A stretch of DNA of 64,000 nucleotides from Paenibacillus ottowii (lineage in GTDB: Bacteria; Bacillota; Bacilli; Paenibacillales; Paenibacillaceae). Below the pieces are notes generated by a model, which saw only the letters and a list, made by a program, of their open reading frames with translations, was not told the origin of the DNA and did not search any database. Positions 1-8,683 of this stretch are shown here, piece by piece. The stretch spans positions 1-64,000 of the forward strand of contig NZ_VIJZ01000016.1 of assembly GCF_006874425.1 (NCBI RefSeq), written 5' to 3'. The first letter of the stretch is position 1. Each line of letters starts with the position of its first letter. The position numbers and the translations under genes are program-made.

Positions 1-115
1 TGGTGGCGATAGCGGAGGGGTTCCACACGTACCCATCCCGAACACGACCGTTAAGCCCTCCAGCGCCGATGGTACTTGGACCGCAGGGTCCTGGGAGAGT
101 AGGACGCCGCCAAGC
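1..115 (+). rRNA. rrf: 5S ribosomal RNA (5' end clipped by one or two bases)
   Basis: The opening bases match the bacterial 5S rRNA pattern: the 5' helix strand TGGTGGCGA, the conserved CCGAACACG loop, the CAGCGCCGATGGTA segment, and the closing strand GAGAGTAGGACGCCGCCA that pairs with the start. The window begins inside the gene, so this is the distal end of an rRNA operon lying to the left. No tRNA gene follows it before the terminator. Confidence 0.93.
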
Positions 116-149
116 AAATCATAGTATGACTTTACAGAGTCATGCTCAG

Positions 150-179
150 GCTGTCGAGAGAGTCTCGACAGCTTTTTTT
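150..179 (+). terminator. Rho-independent terminator of the rRNA operon
   Basis: A perfect 10-bp stem (GCTGTCGAGA / TCTCGACAGC) with a 3-base loop is followed by seven T residues. It lies 35 bases after the 5S gene and is the natural end of the rRNA transcript. Confidence 0.9.
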
Positions 180-250
180 ATTTCCAATCATTCAACATGG
201 TATCCTATAAGGTACATACTGCGTATATACAAATTCATAATAAATACAAA

Positions 251-293
251 AAAAGGCTGTCTTCTGACTTTTAAGGTCAAAGGAACAGCCTTA
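251..293 (-). terminator. Terminator for the leftward metal-chaperone operon
   Basis: On the minus strand the arms AAGGCTGT and ACAGCCTT close an imperfect hairpin followed by a run of eight T. It sits downstream of the leftward COG0523 gene. Its outer arms resemble the hairpins at 21124 and 32323, so it may belong to the same family of intergenic elements. Confidence 0.7.
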
Positions 294-349
294 TAATTTA
301 ATTTCGTAAACATCCAGAAGAATTTTTCATCTTGAGCCAAATGTGTGGA

Positions 350-1471
350 TTACAGCGACAAGAAGCACTGTTCCCATTGGTCGGTAATCAATGCTTTGTC
401 AAGCTGTTCTCCAATGAGCGTGACATATCCCTGGTTCACAGGAAGTGCCGTGGGCTGCCATTCTAAGCGACTGCCTGAAAATTGCAGAAGCATTGTACCT
501 TCCTCCGGAAGGACACAATAACCTTTTGCTCGAAGCAGCGAGGAGCCTAGTCCGGTCAGAAAGTCTTCCAACCGTTGCTTTTCCAATGGTTGAGGAGAAT
601 ATTGATGCAGTGTTAGGCTCTCTAGACGGGAAAATGAATGGGGCTGGTTGGAAACAAGAGTATGGTTATGACTGTGATGATGTGCAGAAATCACTTTGAA
701 TGCCGTACTTCTGGGCTTGGGCACACTGTCAGATCTTTCGGTATTTTTGACCGGACCTGATATATATGCTGCCTTTGCTTCGTTTGGCTGAGTCGGTGCT
801 GTTACAGGTTGAGATACCTGCATAGGTTTCGCGCCAACGGATATGGAAGTCAATACAGGCTCCAGCAGTGGTTCGAGATCAACCCGGCTGTATTCAGTAG
901 TTTGCAGCTTGGCTGTATCGTTAAGCTTGCGGATATTCTTGACGACCTTCACAACTTCACGGACACTTGCAACATCTGTCTTGTTCACCACGATGAAGTC
1001 GGCGGTGCGAAGCTGTCCGTGCAGAGTCCGAACCAGCTCCTTATCTGCGGTGAAGCGGCTGTTGTATTCAAGGAACAGCTCAGCATCCACCACGCTGATG
1101 CTGTGAACCAGATACAGTCGATCTGCCAGTAATGGGGAGCGAAGCTCCTCCAACACCTGCTCGGGGTTGGCTACCCCGGTGGTCTCCATGAAGATCACAT
1201 CTGGCTTTTGGTTGAGCAGGGTATGCAGTGCCCCAGCCAGCTCATTTCTTTTGCTGCAACAAATGCAGCCCTCTAGTAGTCCCTCGACTGGCACATCAGG
1301 CATTTCCGCTGAAATAATAGCACTGTCTACATCATATTCGCCCATTTCATTCATTAAAACAGCAGCATGGAGGGGAATTTGGCGGGTATGGGCTAACAGC
1401 CGCAAAAGTAGTGTTGTTTTGCCGCTTCCAAGAAAACCACTGATTAGTATAACAGGAACCTTGCTCATCAT
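350..1471 (-). CDS. COG0523 (CobW/Zng1-like) GTPase, putative zinc metallochaperone
   Basis: This 373-residue P-loop GTPase belongs to the COG0523 family, whose members deliver metal ions, often zinc, to client proteins. Residues 12-19 form the Walker A GFLGSGKT. The metal-binding motif GCICC is at 68-72, and NKTD, the base-recognition motif, lies near residue 163. A His cluster (HHHSHNH) sits around residue 263 ahead of the CobW C-terminal domain. Two tandem ATG codons follow AGGAGG, and the first was taken as the start. It is the last gene of a leftward operon with a membrane protein and a permease, whose promoter region carries a Zur-type box. A second COG0523 gene (3709) is divergently arranged. 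Zinc is inferred from this context; the client is unknown. Confidence 0.88.
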   Translation of the reverse strand: MMSKVPVILISGFLGSGKTTLLLRLLAHTRQIPLHAAVLMNEMGEYDVDSAIISAEMPDVPVEGLLEGCICCSKRNELAGALHTLLNQKPDVIFMETTGVANPEQVLEELRSPLLADRLYLVHSISVVDAELFLEYNSRFTADKELVRTLHGQLRTADFIVVNKTDVASVREVVKVVKNIRKLNDTAKLQTTEYSRVDLEPLLEPVLTSISVGAKPMQVSQPVTAPTQPNEAKAAYISGPVKNTERSDSVPKPRSTAFKVISAHHHSHNHTLVSNQPHSFSRLESLTLHQYSPQPLEKQRLEDFLTGLGSSLLRAKGYCVLPEEGTMLLQFSGSRLEWQPTALPVNQGYVTLIGEQLDKALITDQWEQCFLSL

Positions 1472-1489
1472 TTTTCCTCCTTGGTGGGT

Positions 1490-2467
1490 TTAGTGTGCTG
1501 TATTCAAACGATCATAGGTAGCTACCGAGTCTGCTTGCGTATAGACATAAGGGGATTTCGGCTGCTCGACAGTCGTTATTTTATCGGATCGAATTTCAAG
1601 TATGGGTGCGTTGTCCTTTTGCGTTGTATGCAGTGTTCCTTCAATAGTGACCCAGGTATCTTTGTCAAAGGACGGAGGGTTCTGAGATTGGACGATAATC
1701 CCGAATGGCATGGCATCGGCAGTACAGCACATAACAAGGAATCTTCCTACTGCGAATAGACCTTTACCCAGCAGGTTGTCGTCTTTGTAGACAAAGCCAG
1801 TCACCTGTACTTTTTTTCCTTCAAAAGCGTGCTTATACAGTTCGATCGCTCCTATAGTTTCGGAGAAAATCTCCGGCTGGATCTGAATAATGGGTTGCTG
1901 ATACAGACGTTTCGCGAGCTCGGCGAATTCTACATTGTACTTATCAGGTGGAACGAACAGCTTATCCAGCGCTTCCTGACTCCATTTTCCCTTAAGAGGG
2001 AGCGAAGTTGGTGTAGAAGATACAGTTGATAAAAGGGAGGAGGCGGATGTGTTCGTGGTTTGTATGTCTGTTTTTCGCCGGATATCCGGGTTGGGATAGG
2101 TGAAGGACATGCCTTTTTTGGCTGCCATATCACTGCCAAGCGCTTGGTTGGGCAGCAGTGAACCGAACAACAGCGGAATGAGCAACATTCCATATACGAG
2201 TGTTTTTTTGAACCAGCTCTGCGGTAACGGATGTTCACAATCGCAAACATCTTCACTTTCCTGCCCACCGACGATTACGTGCCATGCCATCGCCAAGGCG
2301 ATGAACATGAGTGGCACAGGACAGAGCAAAAGCAGCTTTTGCATATGCGGAGCCAAGTAGTAATGAAGTGCACTCGTGTGTTGTAATGTGATGATGTATA
2401 CAGCTAATCCGATCATGAGCAAGGAGCGCATGCCATATTGGCAACGGATACTAAAAGTTGAGTTCAC
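1490..2467 (-). CDS. TIGR03943-type membrane protein, partner of the adjacent permease (YcgQ-like)
   Basis: The protein has two or three N-terminal hydrophobic segments, a short Cys pair (CDC) after the second, and a long extracytoplasmic C-terminal domain (about residues 170-310). This plan matches the TIGR03943/DUF1980 family, known from Bacillus YcgQ, which is almost always encoded next to a DUF318 permease as it is here. The role is not established; metal transport or sensing is inferred from the neighbours. The GTG start at 2467 was chosen because a GGGGAGG ribosome site, sitting inside the last codons of the permease, lies 11 bases before it. An ATG at 2494 is the alternative. Translation is probably coupled to the permease. 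Confidence 0.75.
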   Translation of the reverse strand: MNSTFSIRCQYGMRSLLMIGLAVYIITLQHTSALHYYLAPHMQKLLLLCPVPLMFIALAMAWHVIVGGQESEDVCDCEHPLPQSWFKKTLVYGMLLIPLLFGSLLPNQALGSDMAAKKGMSFTYPNPDIRRKTDIQTTNTSASSLLSTVSSTPTSLPLKGKWSQEALDKLFVPPDKYNVEFAELAKRLYQQPIIQIQPEIFSETIGAIELYKHAFEGKKVQVTGFVYKDDNLLGKGLFAVGRFLVMCCTADAMPFGIIVQSQNPPSFDKDTWVTIEGTLHTTQKDNAPILEIRSDKITTVEQPKSPYVYTQADSVATYDRLNTAH

Positions 2468-2475
2468 GTCTATGT

Positions 2476-3477
2476 TCACCTCCCCAATAACCATTCAGCA
2501 GTTATAGAGCCTATCAGGACGAGTACAACAATAAGCAAGCCTAAGATTACGACAAATTTGGTGCGGAAGGTGCTTAGCAGCATGAGTGTGCCTTTGAAAT
2601 CAAGCATTGGGCCGAGTACAAGAAAGGCTGCCAGCGGGCCTAGTGTAAAGGTATGCGAAAAAGCAGTAGCTACAAAGGCATCGGAGGTGGAACACAGCGA
2701 CAGCACGTAGGCAAAGCCCATCATAAAGGCGTACGAGCCGACCGTTCCATTGCTTAACGAAAGCATTTCATCACGTGGGATAAAGGTTTGGATGCAAGCA
2801 GTCAATAACGCGCCGATAATGAGATATTTACTCATGTCCAAAAACTCGTCACCAGCATGTACAAAAAAGCCCCGCCAGGTGCGGTTATGCCGATGAGTTG
2901 GATTGTTCTGCTGCTGTTGGTTGAAGGAAAGTAACGACCGTTTGAGCGGATGCACACGCACACAGGCATATACGATCAATCCGATAGTCGCGGAAACGGC
3001 AAAGGCCAAACCCATTCGCACGACAGTGATCTCTGGGTGGGAAGGGAAAGCCATCATCGTCGCAGCCAGTACTACCGGATTGATAATAGGCCCACTTAAG
3101 ATAAAAGTGATACCCATATAGGCAGGCATTCCCTTGAGCATTAATTGGCGAACGACAGGAATCATGCCGCACTCACAGATGGGAAATAGCATACCTAGCA
3201 AGGAGGCGAGCAGGACACCTGGTACAGGATGCGCAGGGGCTATTTTGCGAATCCATGTTTCTGGTACAAGCCACTGCAAAAGGGATGAGACAAGCACACC
3301 GATTAGGAGAAACGGAACAGCTTCCAGAAAAATACCCATAAATACTGTCTTTAATGACTGTAGCTGCCCTATATCTATCAAACGAAGCCACTGAGGAGAT
3401 AGCGTAATAAGTACAGGGATGAGAAAGGCAAACGGAATCATAAAAGGCAGCATCTTCAACAGCGTACTGTTTTTCAT
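2476..3477 (-). CDS. DUF318-family permease (YcgR-like, ArsP/SO_0444-type)
   Basis: A 333-residue polytopic membrane protein with about eight hydrophobic segments. It contains the family features PICECGMIPV near residue 100, with a Cys pair in the membrane, and the SGPIINPVV segment near residue 130. The family includes putative efflux or uptake permeases for metals and metalloids; no substrate can be read from sequence. GAGGAG lies just before the ATG at 3477. It is the first gene of the leftward operon. The Zur-type box at 3612-3630 lies about 135 bases upstream and can serve both directions. Confidence 0.8.
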   Translation of the reverse strand: MKNSTLLKMLPFMIPFAFLIPVLITLSPQWLRLIDIGQLQSLKTVFMGIFLEAVPFLLIGVLVSSLLQWLVPETWIRKIAPAHPVPGVLLASLLGMLFPICECGMIPVVRQLMLKGMPAYMGITFILSGPIINPVVLAATMMAFPSHPEITVVRMGLAFAVSATIGLIVYACVRVHPLKRSLLSFNQQQQNNPTHRHNRTWRGFFVHAGDEFLDMSKYLIIGALLTACIQTFIPRDEMLSLSNGTVGSYAFMMGFAYVLSLCSTSDAFVATAFSHTFTLGPLAAFLVLGPMLDFKGTLMLLSTFRTKFVVILGLLIVVLVLIGSITAEWLLGR

Positions 3478-3611
3478 TCCACATCTCCTCGGGAATAAGG
3501 GTTCTTATCTACATCCTATGCCTGTGTTGGGACAATCATGCTGGCGGATTAGATCTAAATCACCTCCTATATTGACAATTCAAAGTGAATTCATATATAT
3601 TTATCTTTATT

Positions 3612-3630
3612 AATAGTAATTATTACGATT
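3612..3630. promoter_or_regulatory. Zur-type operator between divergent metal operons
   Basis: AATAGTAATTATTACGATT is a 9-1-9 inverted repeat with one mismatched pair. It fits the Bacillus Zur consensus core TCGTAATNATTACGA closely (GTAAT-T-ATTAC identical, flank CGATT on one side). It lies between the leftward permease operon (3477) and the rightward COG0523/FecCD operon (3709), so a single site may control both. The AT-rich sequence around it is consistent with divergent promoters. Confidence 0.78.
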
Positions 3631-3708
3631 AATATCTGATAAATGATTGCAAGAAGAAAACTTTTACGGTACGATCCATATTAGTGCTGTAAAGACAAGG
3701 AGGATTAT

Positions 3709-4779
3709 ATGATACCGATTGTTGTTTTATCCGGATTTTTGGGCAGCGGAAAAACAACTCTTCTTCAGCATGCGCTGGCTTACTACAAGGAACAGGGTCT
3801 CAAGCCAGCTATTTTGATGAATGAGTTGGGTGATGTTAATCTGGACGGCAGTTTGGTGAACAACCAAGCCCCTATGAAGGAAATGCTTAGTGGCTGTATT
3901 TGCTGTACCATTCGCGGGGATTTGGGCGTAGAGCTCATGAATCTTGCCGAGGAATATAAACCAGATGTAATTGTTGTAGAATGTACCGGAGTGGCTAACC
4001 CGATGGAAATCGTAGATGCAGTGACAGATGCTTCTATATATTCTTCTATGGTTTTACAATCCGTTATTACGGTTATGGATGCGCGTCAATTTTTGGATTT
4101 TTCCATGGGGAGTGAGAGAAACAAGTCGTTTCGTCTGATGCAGGATCAGCTGCGGTGCGCTTCCAAACTGGTTATTAACAAGACTGATTTGTTGACTACG
4201 GGAGAATTGCAGAAAGTACAGGCCCTTGTAAAAGAATTAAATCCCTACGCTTTGACTGTAAGCACGGAGCGGAGTGATGTAGATCCGATGACCTTTTTCT
4301 CCGTTCAAGGAGAGGAACGGATGGATGTTTTGCGGAAAAAGGATTCCACAGTTGATATTGCGAACGATCATCATCACACATATGGTCATGATGACCATAC
4401 AGAGCATCGGACTCATGACCATCATGAGTCTGAGCACTACGACCATGACCACAAACACGGAGAGCACTATCATTCCTACGATCATGTAGTTGTTCATACG
4501 CATTTTTTTGGACAACCTGTGTCACGTTTTGAGTTTGAACAGTTGTTCCGTAGTTTGCCTGCGGAAATTTACCGAGCCAAAGGAATTGTTCGGTTCTTGG
4601 AATCGGAGGGTCAGATGATGTTCCAATTTGCCTATCGTGAACTGGAAATCATTCCGATCCGACCGCAAAAGCCAGTGAACGATGTAGCGGTTATTATGGG
4701 CGAGAATTTCTCTGCTTCTGAGATCGGAGAGCGATTGAAAAAGCTGGAAGCGGCCGCAAAGCCACTGGCTAGTTCATGA
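3709..4779 (+). CDS. COG0523 GTPase with long His-rich segment, putative zinc chaperone
   Basis: A 356-residue GTPase of the CobW/YciC/Zng1 group. Walker A GFLGSGKT is at residues 9-16, GCICC at 62-66 and NKTD near 164. Between the GTPase and C-terminal domains, residues about 221-264 are a His/Asp-rich stretch with many HDH, HHE and DHDH units, a typical zinc-binding insert. AAGGAGG precedes the ATG. A Zur-type box lies about 80 bases upstream. The gene starts a four-gene operon; its stop overlaps the next start (ATGA). Low-zinc metal delivery is the likely role. It is similar in plan to, but much more His-rich than, the divergent paralogue at 350. Confidence 0.9.
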   Translation: MIPIVVLSGFLGSGKTTLLQHALAYYKEQGLKPAILMNELGDVNLDGSLVNNQAPMKEMLSGCICCTIRGDLGVELMNLAEEYKPDVIVVECTGVANPMEIVDAVTDASIYSSMVLQSVITVMDARQFLDFSMGSERNKSFRLMQDQLRCASKLVINKTDLLTTGELQKVQALVKELNPYALTVSTERSDVDPMTFFSVQGEERMDVLRKKDSTVDIANDHHHTYGHDDHTEHRTHDHHESEHYDHDHKHGEHYHSYDHVVVHTHFFGQPVSRFEFEQLFRSLPAEIYRAKGIVRFLESEGQMMFQFAYRELEIIPIRPQKPVNDVAVIMGENFSASEIGERLKKLEAAAKPLASS

Positions 4780-5888
4780 GTTCGAGAACGAGCAGCGTTT
4801 ATTCATCCCAACCTAATTCTCAAGCTGACCTAGCAGGGAAGACTTCATGGGGATTTACGACAATTCTGCTGCTGCTAACTGCCGGGTTAGTGCTGTCAGT
4901 TACACTCGCGGTCATGCTAGGTCCTGTGGCTGTCGCTCCAGGGACAGTATGGCGAATTGTGCTGTCCCATCTTCCCTGGCTGGATCAGTGGATACCTGTG
5001 ACTTGGAGCAAACCGGAGGAATATATCGTCTGGGAAATTCGCTTTCCACGCGTACTGCTAGGGGTTGTCGTAGGAGCAGGGCTTGCTGTTACCGGAGCGG
5101 CTATACAGGCATTAATTCGTAATTCGTTAGCGGATCCCTATATTTTAGGAGTCTCATCGGGGGCTTCAGTGACAGCGACGTTAGTTATTGTGTTGGGGGC
5201 TTTTGGATTTTTGGGACGACTTGCATTGCCCCTATCTGCTTTTATAGGCTCTTTAGCTGCAATGCTTATGGTGTTCGCGTTGGCCCGTGTGGCCGGGCGT
5301 ATATCGACGACCCGCTTGCTGTTGGCAGGGGTAGCTGTATCTATGATGCTGTCGGCTGTGACCAGCTTTATCGTTACGATGGCTCCGAATGAAAAAGGCA
5401 TCCGTGACGCGATGTATTGGATGATGGGAAGTCTGGCAGGCGCTCAATGGAATACGCTTTTTATTCCAAGCCTCATTATAACCGTTGGAACGGCCGTCCT
5501 TTTAACCCGATACCGATCTTTGAATGCTTTGCTAACGGGGGAAGAAGCCGCCATAACGCTCGGTGTGAACGTGCAGGCGTTCCGTGTATTATTGGTTGTT
5601 GTCGCTTCCCTATTAACTGGCGCAGTCGTATCAGTCAGTGGCTCGATTGGCTTTGTCGGGCTTATGGTTCCACATATCGTTAGGCTAATAGTAGGATCGG
5701 ATCATCGACGTGTCCTGCCCGTGAGTCTGTTAGCGGGAGCTATCTTTGTCGTGTGGGCAGATGTATGTGCCCGGCTCGTGCTTGCTCCGCAGGAGCTGCC
5801 GATTGGTATTGTAACGGCGGTGTGTGGCGGACCCTTTTTTGTATGGCTGCTGCGGCGCAGTTCCTACTCGTTTGGAGGCGAAAAATGA
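4776..5888 (+). CDS. FecCD-type ABC permease (BtuC/siderophore family)
   Basis: A 370-residue integral membrane protein with about ten hydrophobic segments. It shows the FecCD hallmark sequences RFPRVLLGVVVGAGLAVTGA near residue 90 and the loop GSIGFVGLMVPHIVR near residue 295. Such permeases usually import ferric siderophores, haem or cobalamin. The ATG overlaps the upstream stop by four bases and the ATPase start overlaps its own stop, so expression is tightly coupled to a COG0523 zinc chaperone. Given the Zur-type box upstream, the substrate may be zinc bound to a small chelator rather than iron; this is inference. Only one permease gene is present, so it would act as a homodimer like BtuC. 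Confidence 0.88.
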   Translation: MSSRTSSVYSSQPNSQADLAGKTSWGFTTILLLLTAGLVLSVTLAVMLGPVAVAPGTVWRIVLSHLPWLDQWIPVTWSKPEEYIVWEIRFPRVLLGVVVGAGLAVTGAAIQALIRNSLADPYILGVSSGASVTATLVIVLGAFGFLGRLALPLSAFIGSLAAMLMVFALARVAGRISTTRLLLAGVAVSMMLSAVTSFIVTMAPNEKGIRDAMYWMMGSLAGAQWNTLFIPSLIITVGTAVLLTRYRSLNALLTGEEAAITLGVNVQAFRVLLVVVASLLTGAVVSVSGSIGFVGLMVPHIVRLIVGSDHRRVLPVSLLAGAIFVVWADVCARLVLAPQELPIGIVTAVCGGPFFVWLLRRSSYSFGGEK

Positions 5889-6718
5889 ATATAGAAGTCG
5901 AAGACGTGACCTTCAGTATTCACGATAAACGGTTGATCGACAGCATTAGTCTCCAGGTAAAAATGGGGGAATTGGTTGGACTGATCGGTCCCAATGGTAG
6001 CGGTAAATCGACGTTGCTTAAAAATATGTATCGTGTACTCAGGCCTGACAGTGGTTTAGTGACGCTGGATGGCCGGGATTTACTACGGATGAAGTACAAA
6101 GAAACGGCACGACAAATGGCCGTGGTGAGTCAGGATGCGCCCCAAACGTTTGATTTTTCAGTACGAGACATCGTCCTGATGGGCCGTCATCCCCATAAGA
6201 AACTGTTGGAAGCAGATAGCGCCCTTGATCATGAGCTGGTTGAACAGGCGCTGGAGCGGGTGGGGATGGAAGCTCAGGCGGATCAAAGTTTTGCTACTCT
6301 GTCGGGCGGTGAAAAGCAACGTGTGCTGATTGCCAGAGCTTTGGCTGGACAAGCGAAATTTCTCATTTTGGATGAGCCGACGAATCATTTGGATATTCGG
6401 TATCAGTTGCAAATTCTCGATTTGGTCAAAACACTTCAGATCACTACCTTAGCTGCGTTGCATGATTTAAATTTGGCGGCATTTTATTGTGACCGAATGT
6501 ATGTATTAAAAGAAGGCAAAGTGGTATCTTCTGGAATAACGGAGGATGTGCTTCAGCCTGACTTGCTGCGCAGTGTATTCGGGGTGGAGACAGAAATTTG
6601 CGTTCATCCAAGAACCGGGAAACCGAGTATTACCTTTTTACCGGATTCGCTCAGAGGTGGAGCCGCCCACGACATTAACAGAACAAATGGTGATCCGATG
6701 AAGTATGATAAACTGTGA
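5885..6718 (+). CDS. ABC transporter ATP-binding protein (FecE/BtuD-like)
   Basis: A 277-residue ATPase subunit. Walker A GPNGSGKST is near residue 36, the signature LSGGEKQR near 140 and Walker B FLILDEPTNHLD near 158. These are the classical features of siderophore and cobalamin importers. The ATG at 5885 overlaps the permease stop (ATGA), and a purine-rich GGAGG lies just upstream. The C-terminal tail (about 25 residues after PRTGKPSITF) extends beyond the usual FecE domain. It pairs with the permease at 4776 and the binding protein at 6740. Confidence 0.9.
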   Translation: MNIEVEDVTFSIHDKRLIDSISLQVKMGELVGLIGPNGSGKSTLLKNMYRVLRPDSGLVTLDGRDLLRMKYKETARQMAVVSQDAPQTFDFSVRDIVLMGRHPHKKLLEADSALDHELVEQALERVGMEAQADQSFATLSGGEKQRVLIARALAGQAKFLILDEPTNHLDIRYQLQILDLVKTLQITTLAALHDLNLAAFYCDRMYVLKEGKVVSSGITEDVLQPDLLRSVFGVETEICVHPRTGKPSITFLPDSLRGGAAHDINRTNGDPMKYDKL

Positions 6719-6739
6719 ATGGAAGAGGAGACGTTACAT

Positions 6740-7759
6740 ATGAATAAATATAGCAAACCTGCATTCCCGTTGGTTGTGCTTGTTTTGCTGATGCTGTTAT
6801 TATCGGCCTGCATATCAGGAAACACGGCTAAAAACACAAATTTATCTGCAAACGGACAGCAACCTGACGCATCGCAATCAACGACCGGAAAGAAGGCAGT
6901 AGAGATTGAAAATATGGGTGTAAAAATGGTATTTCCCGAAGCGCCCAAACGCGCGGTTACATTGAACCAGCATGCAACAGAAGTTATGCTGGCCCTTGGG
7001 CTGGAGTCTTCTATGGTAGGAACTGCATATTTGGATGACCAGATTTTACCTAAATATAAGAATCAATATGATAAAATCCCGGTTCTGGCCAAACAATATC
7101 CGTCCAAAGAGGTGTTTATGGCAGCTGCACCGGATTTTGCCTACGCGGGCTGGAAGAGTGCCTTTAATGATAAAAGCTTGGGTTCCCGTGAGGAGCTTGC
7201 CCAACAGGGCGTACAAACTTATGTACAGGAATCCTCCAATAAGCCAGGTCCTATATTAGAAGATGTATATCGGGATATACTAAATATTGGGCGTATATTC
7301 CGCGTGGAAAAGCGTGCAGAACAGCTGGTAAATGACATGCGTGCACAAGTGCAGTCCATCCAGACTCAAATTGGTACGGTTGAACGGGCACCCAAGGTTT
7401 TTGTCTATGACAGCGGCGAAGACAAGCCATTTACAGCCGCCAATAATTACCTGACATCTTTGATTAAAAGTGTGAAAGCGAAAAATATTTTTGATGATAT
7501 CAACAAAAGTTTTACGGAAGTAAGCTGGGAAGAAGTCGTGAATCGCAACCCTGATGTTATTGTCATTCTCGACTACGGAGATACCTCATTGGCTGATAAA
7601 GAAAAGCTGCTGTTGAGCAAGCCCGCGCTGGCTGGTGTCGAAGCGATCAAAAACAAACGGTTCGTGGTGTTGCCTTTATCCGCAGCGGCTGAAGGTGTGC
7701 GCGCACCGATTGCATTGAAAACGTTGGCTGCAGGCTTGTACCCGGACAAAGTGAAATAA
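6740..7759 (+). CDS. Substrate-binding lipoprotein of the FecCD-type system
   Basis: A 339-residue lipoprotein. The N-terminal MNKYSKPAFPLVVLVLLM and the lipobox LLSAC give a type II signal peptide with the lipidated Cys near residue 26. The body is a periplasmic-binding-protein fold of the TroA-like/FepB type, beginning with PKRAVTLNQHATEVMLALGL. GAAGAGGAG lies nine bases before ATG 6740, which favours it over the ATG at 6719 that abuts the upstream stop. It captures the ligand for the permease at 4776. Ligand identity cannot be read; zinc, a zinc chelate, an iron siderophore or cobalamin are all possible. The Zur-type context favours the first two. Confidence 0.87.
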   Translation: MNKYSKPAFPLVVLVLLMLLLSACISGNTAKNTNLSANGQQPDASQSTTGKKAVEIENMGVKMVFPEAPKRAVTLNQHATEVMLALGLESSMVGTAYLDDQILPKYKNQYDKIPVLAKQYPSKEVFMAAAPDFAYAGWKSAFNDKSLGSREELAQQGVQTYVQESSNKPGPILEDVYRDILNIGRIFRVEKRAEQLVNDMRAQVQSIQTQIGTVERAPKVFVYDSGEDKPFTAANNYLTSLIKSVKAKNIFDDINKSFTEVSWEEVVNRNPDVIVILDYGDTSLADKEKLLLSKPALAGVEAIKNKRFVVLPLSAAAEGVRAPIALKTLAAGLYPDKVK

Positions 7760-7861
7760 ACAAACAAAAGGGTTGCCAAAACATTGACGAACCTTGCCCA
7801 AACTGTTAAACTTGCTAATGCGTAAAGGTTACGTTTATCAAGCGCTTATTTTTTTAATGCC

Positions 7862-7881
7862 AAATCGTAATAATTACGGTA
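7862..7881. promoter_or_regulatory. Zur-type operator of the znuCBA operon
   Basis: The core TCGTAATAATTACGG fits the Bacillus Zur consensus TCGTAATNATTACGA at all but the last base. It is 95 bases upstream of znuC and follows the end of the FecCD operon, so it can control znuCBA independently of the first box. Confidence 0.82.
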
Positions 7882-7975
7882 GATGGTTTAGTGATCATAA
7901 ACGACCTGGAAAATCTGCGGTATGATGACCGCTCAGATGGCTCCAGGCTTTTTAAAGGAAAAGGAGATTTGCGTC

Positions 7976-8683
7976 ATGTTATTGGCCTCATTGGAACAGG
8001 TCACATTTGGATACGGAGATGTTCCTAATTTGGTGGATGCCAATGTTGAAATTTTCTCCGGAGAATTTGTGGCTATTACCGGACCGAATGGTGCTTCCAA
8101 ATCGACGATGCTCAAGTTGCTGCTCGGTTTACTTCAGCCCTGGAAAGGCAAAGTGTTTATGTCCGACCGTACAGGTGAAGGCAAAAAGCTCGTTGTCGGA
8201 TTTGTATCACAACAAATTGCTGCCTTTAATGGAGGTTTTCCAAGTACTATTCTGGAATTTGTCCGTTCAGGTAGATATACGCATGGCTCTTGGCTGCGCC
8301 GGATGCGGGCTGAGGATCATGCTTTGACAGAGCAGGCGCTTCGTCAGGTAGGGATGTGGGATTTACGGCATCGTAAAATCGGCGAATTGTCTGGTGGACA
8401 GAAGCAGCGTATATGTGTGGCGAGGGCGCTTGCTCAGGAATCGGATTTGCTCATTTTGGATGAGCCTACGACCGGAATGGATCAGGAAAGTCGATATCAC
8501 TTCTACGATCTGATGAATCAGCAGGTTAAGCAATATGGAAGAACTGTAGTCATGGTTACTCATGGACTATCGGAAGTGCAACATTATTTGGATCGTATTA
8601 TTGAGCTTGAAAGGAAGGAAGATGGCGGATGGAAATGCTGCACTACGACTTCATGCAGCGGGCATTTTGTGCCGGTGGGGTAA
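7976..8683 (+). CDS. znuC: Zinc ABC transporter ATP-binding protein ZnuC/AdcC
   Basis: The ATPase subunit of a high-affinity zinc importer. The P-loop reads GPNGASKST, with Ser in place of the usual Gly before Lys. The signature LSGGQKQR and Walker B LLILDEPTTGMD are intact. AAAGGAG lies before ATG 7976, which gives the family-typical N-terminus MLLASLEQVTFGYG; upstream ATGs at 7922 and 7925 lack a site. The last 18 codons overlap znuB by 55 bases in another frame, so the Cys-rich tail GGWKCCTTTSC is read through the znuB start. A Zur-type box lies upstream. The system acts at the cell membrane under zinc limitation. Confidence 0.9.
   Translation: MLLASLEQVTFGYGDVPNLVDANVEIFSGEFVAITGPNGASKSTMLKLLLGLLQPWKGKVFMSDRTGEGKKLVVGFVSQQIAAFNGGFPSTILEFVRSGRYTHGSWLRRMRAEDHALTEQALRQVGMWDLRHRKIGELSGGQKQRICVARALAQESDLLILDEPTTGMDQESRYHFYDLMNQQVKQYGRTVVMVTHGLSEVQHYLDRIIELERKEDGGWKCCTTTSCSGHFVPVG

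Noticed and set aside
3..296. 97-residue open frame over the 5S gene
   Set aside because: It lies across the 5S rRNA, its terminator and a second hairpin.
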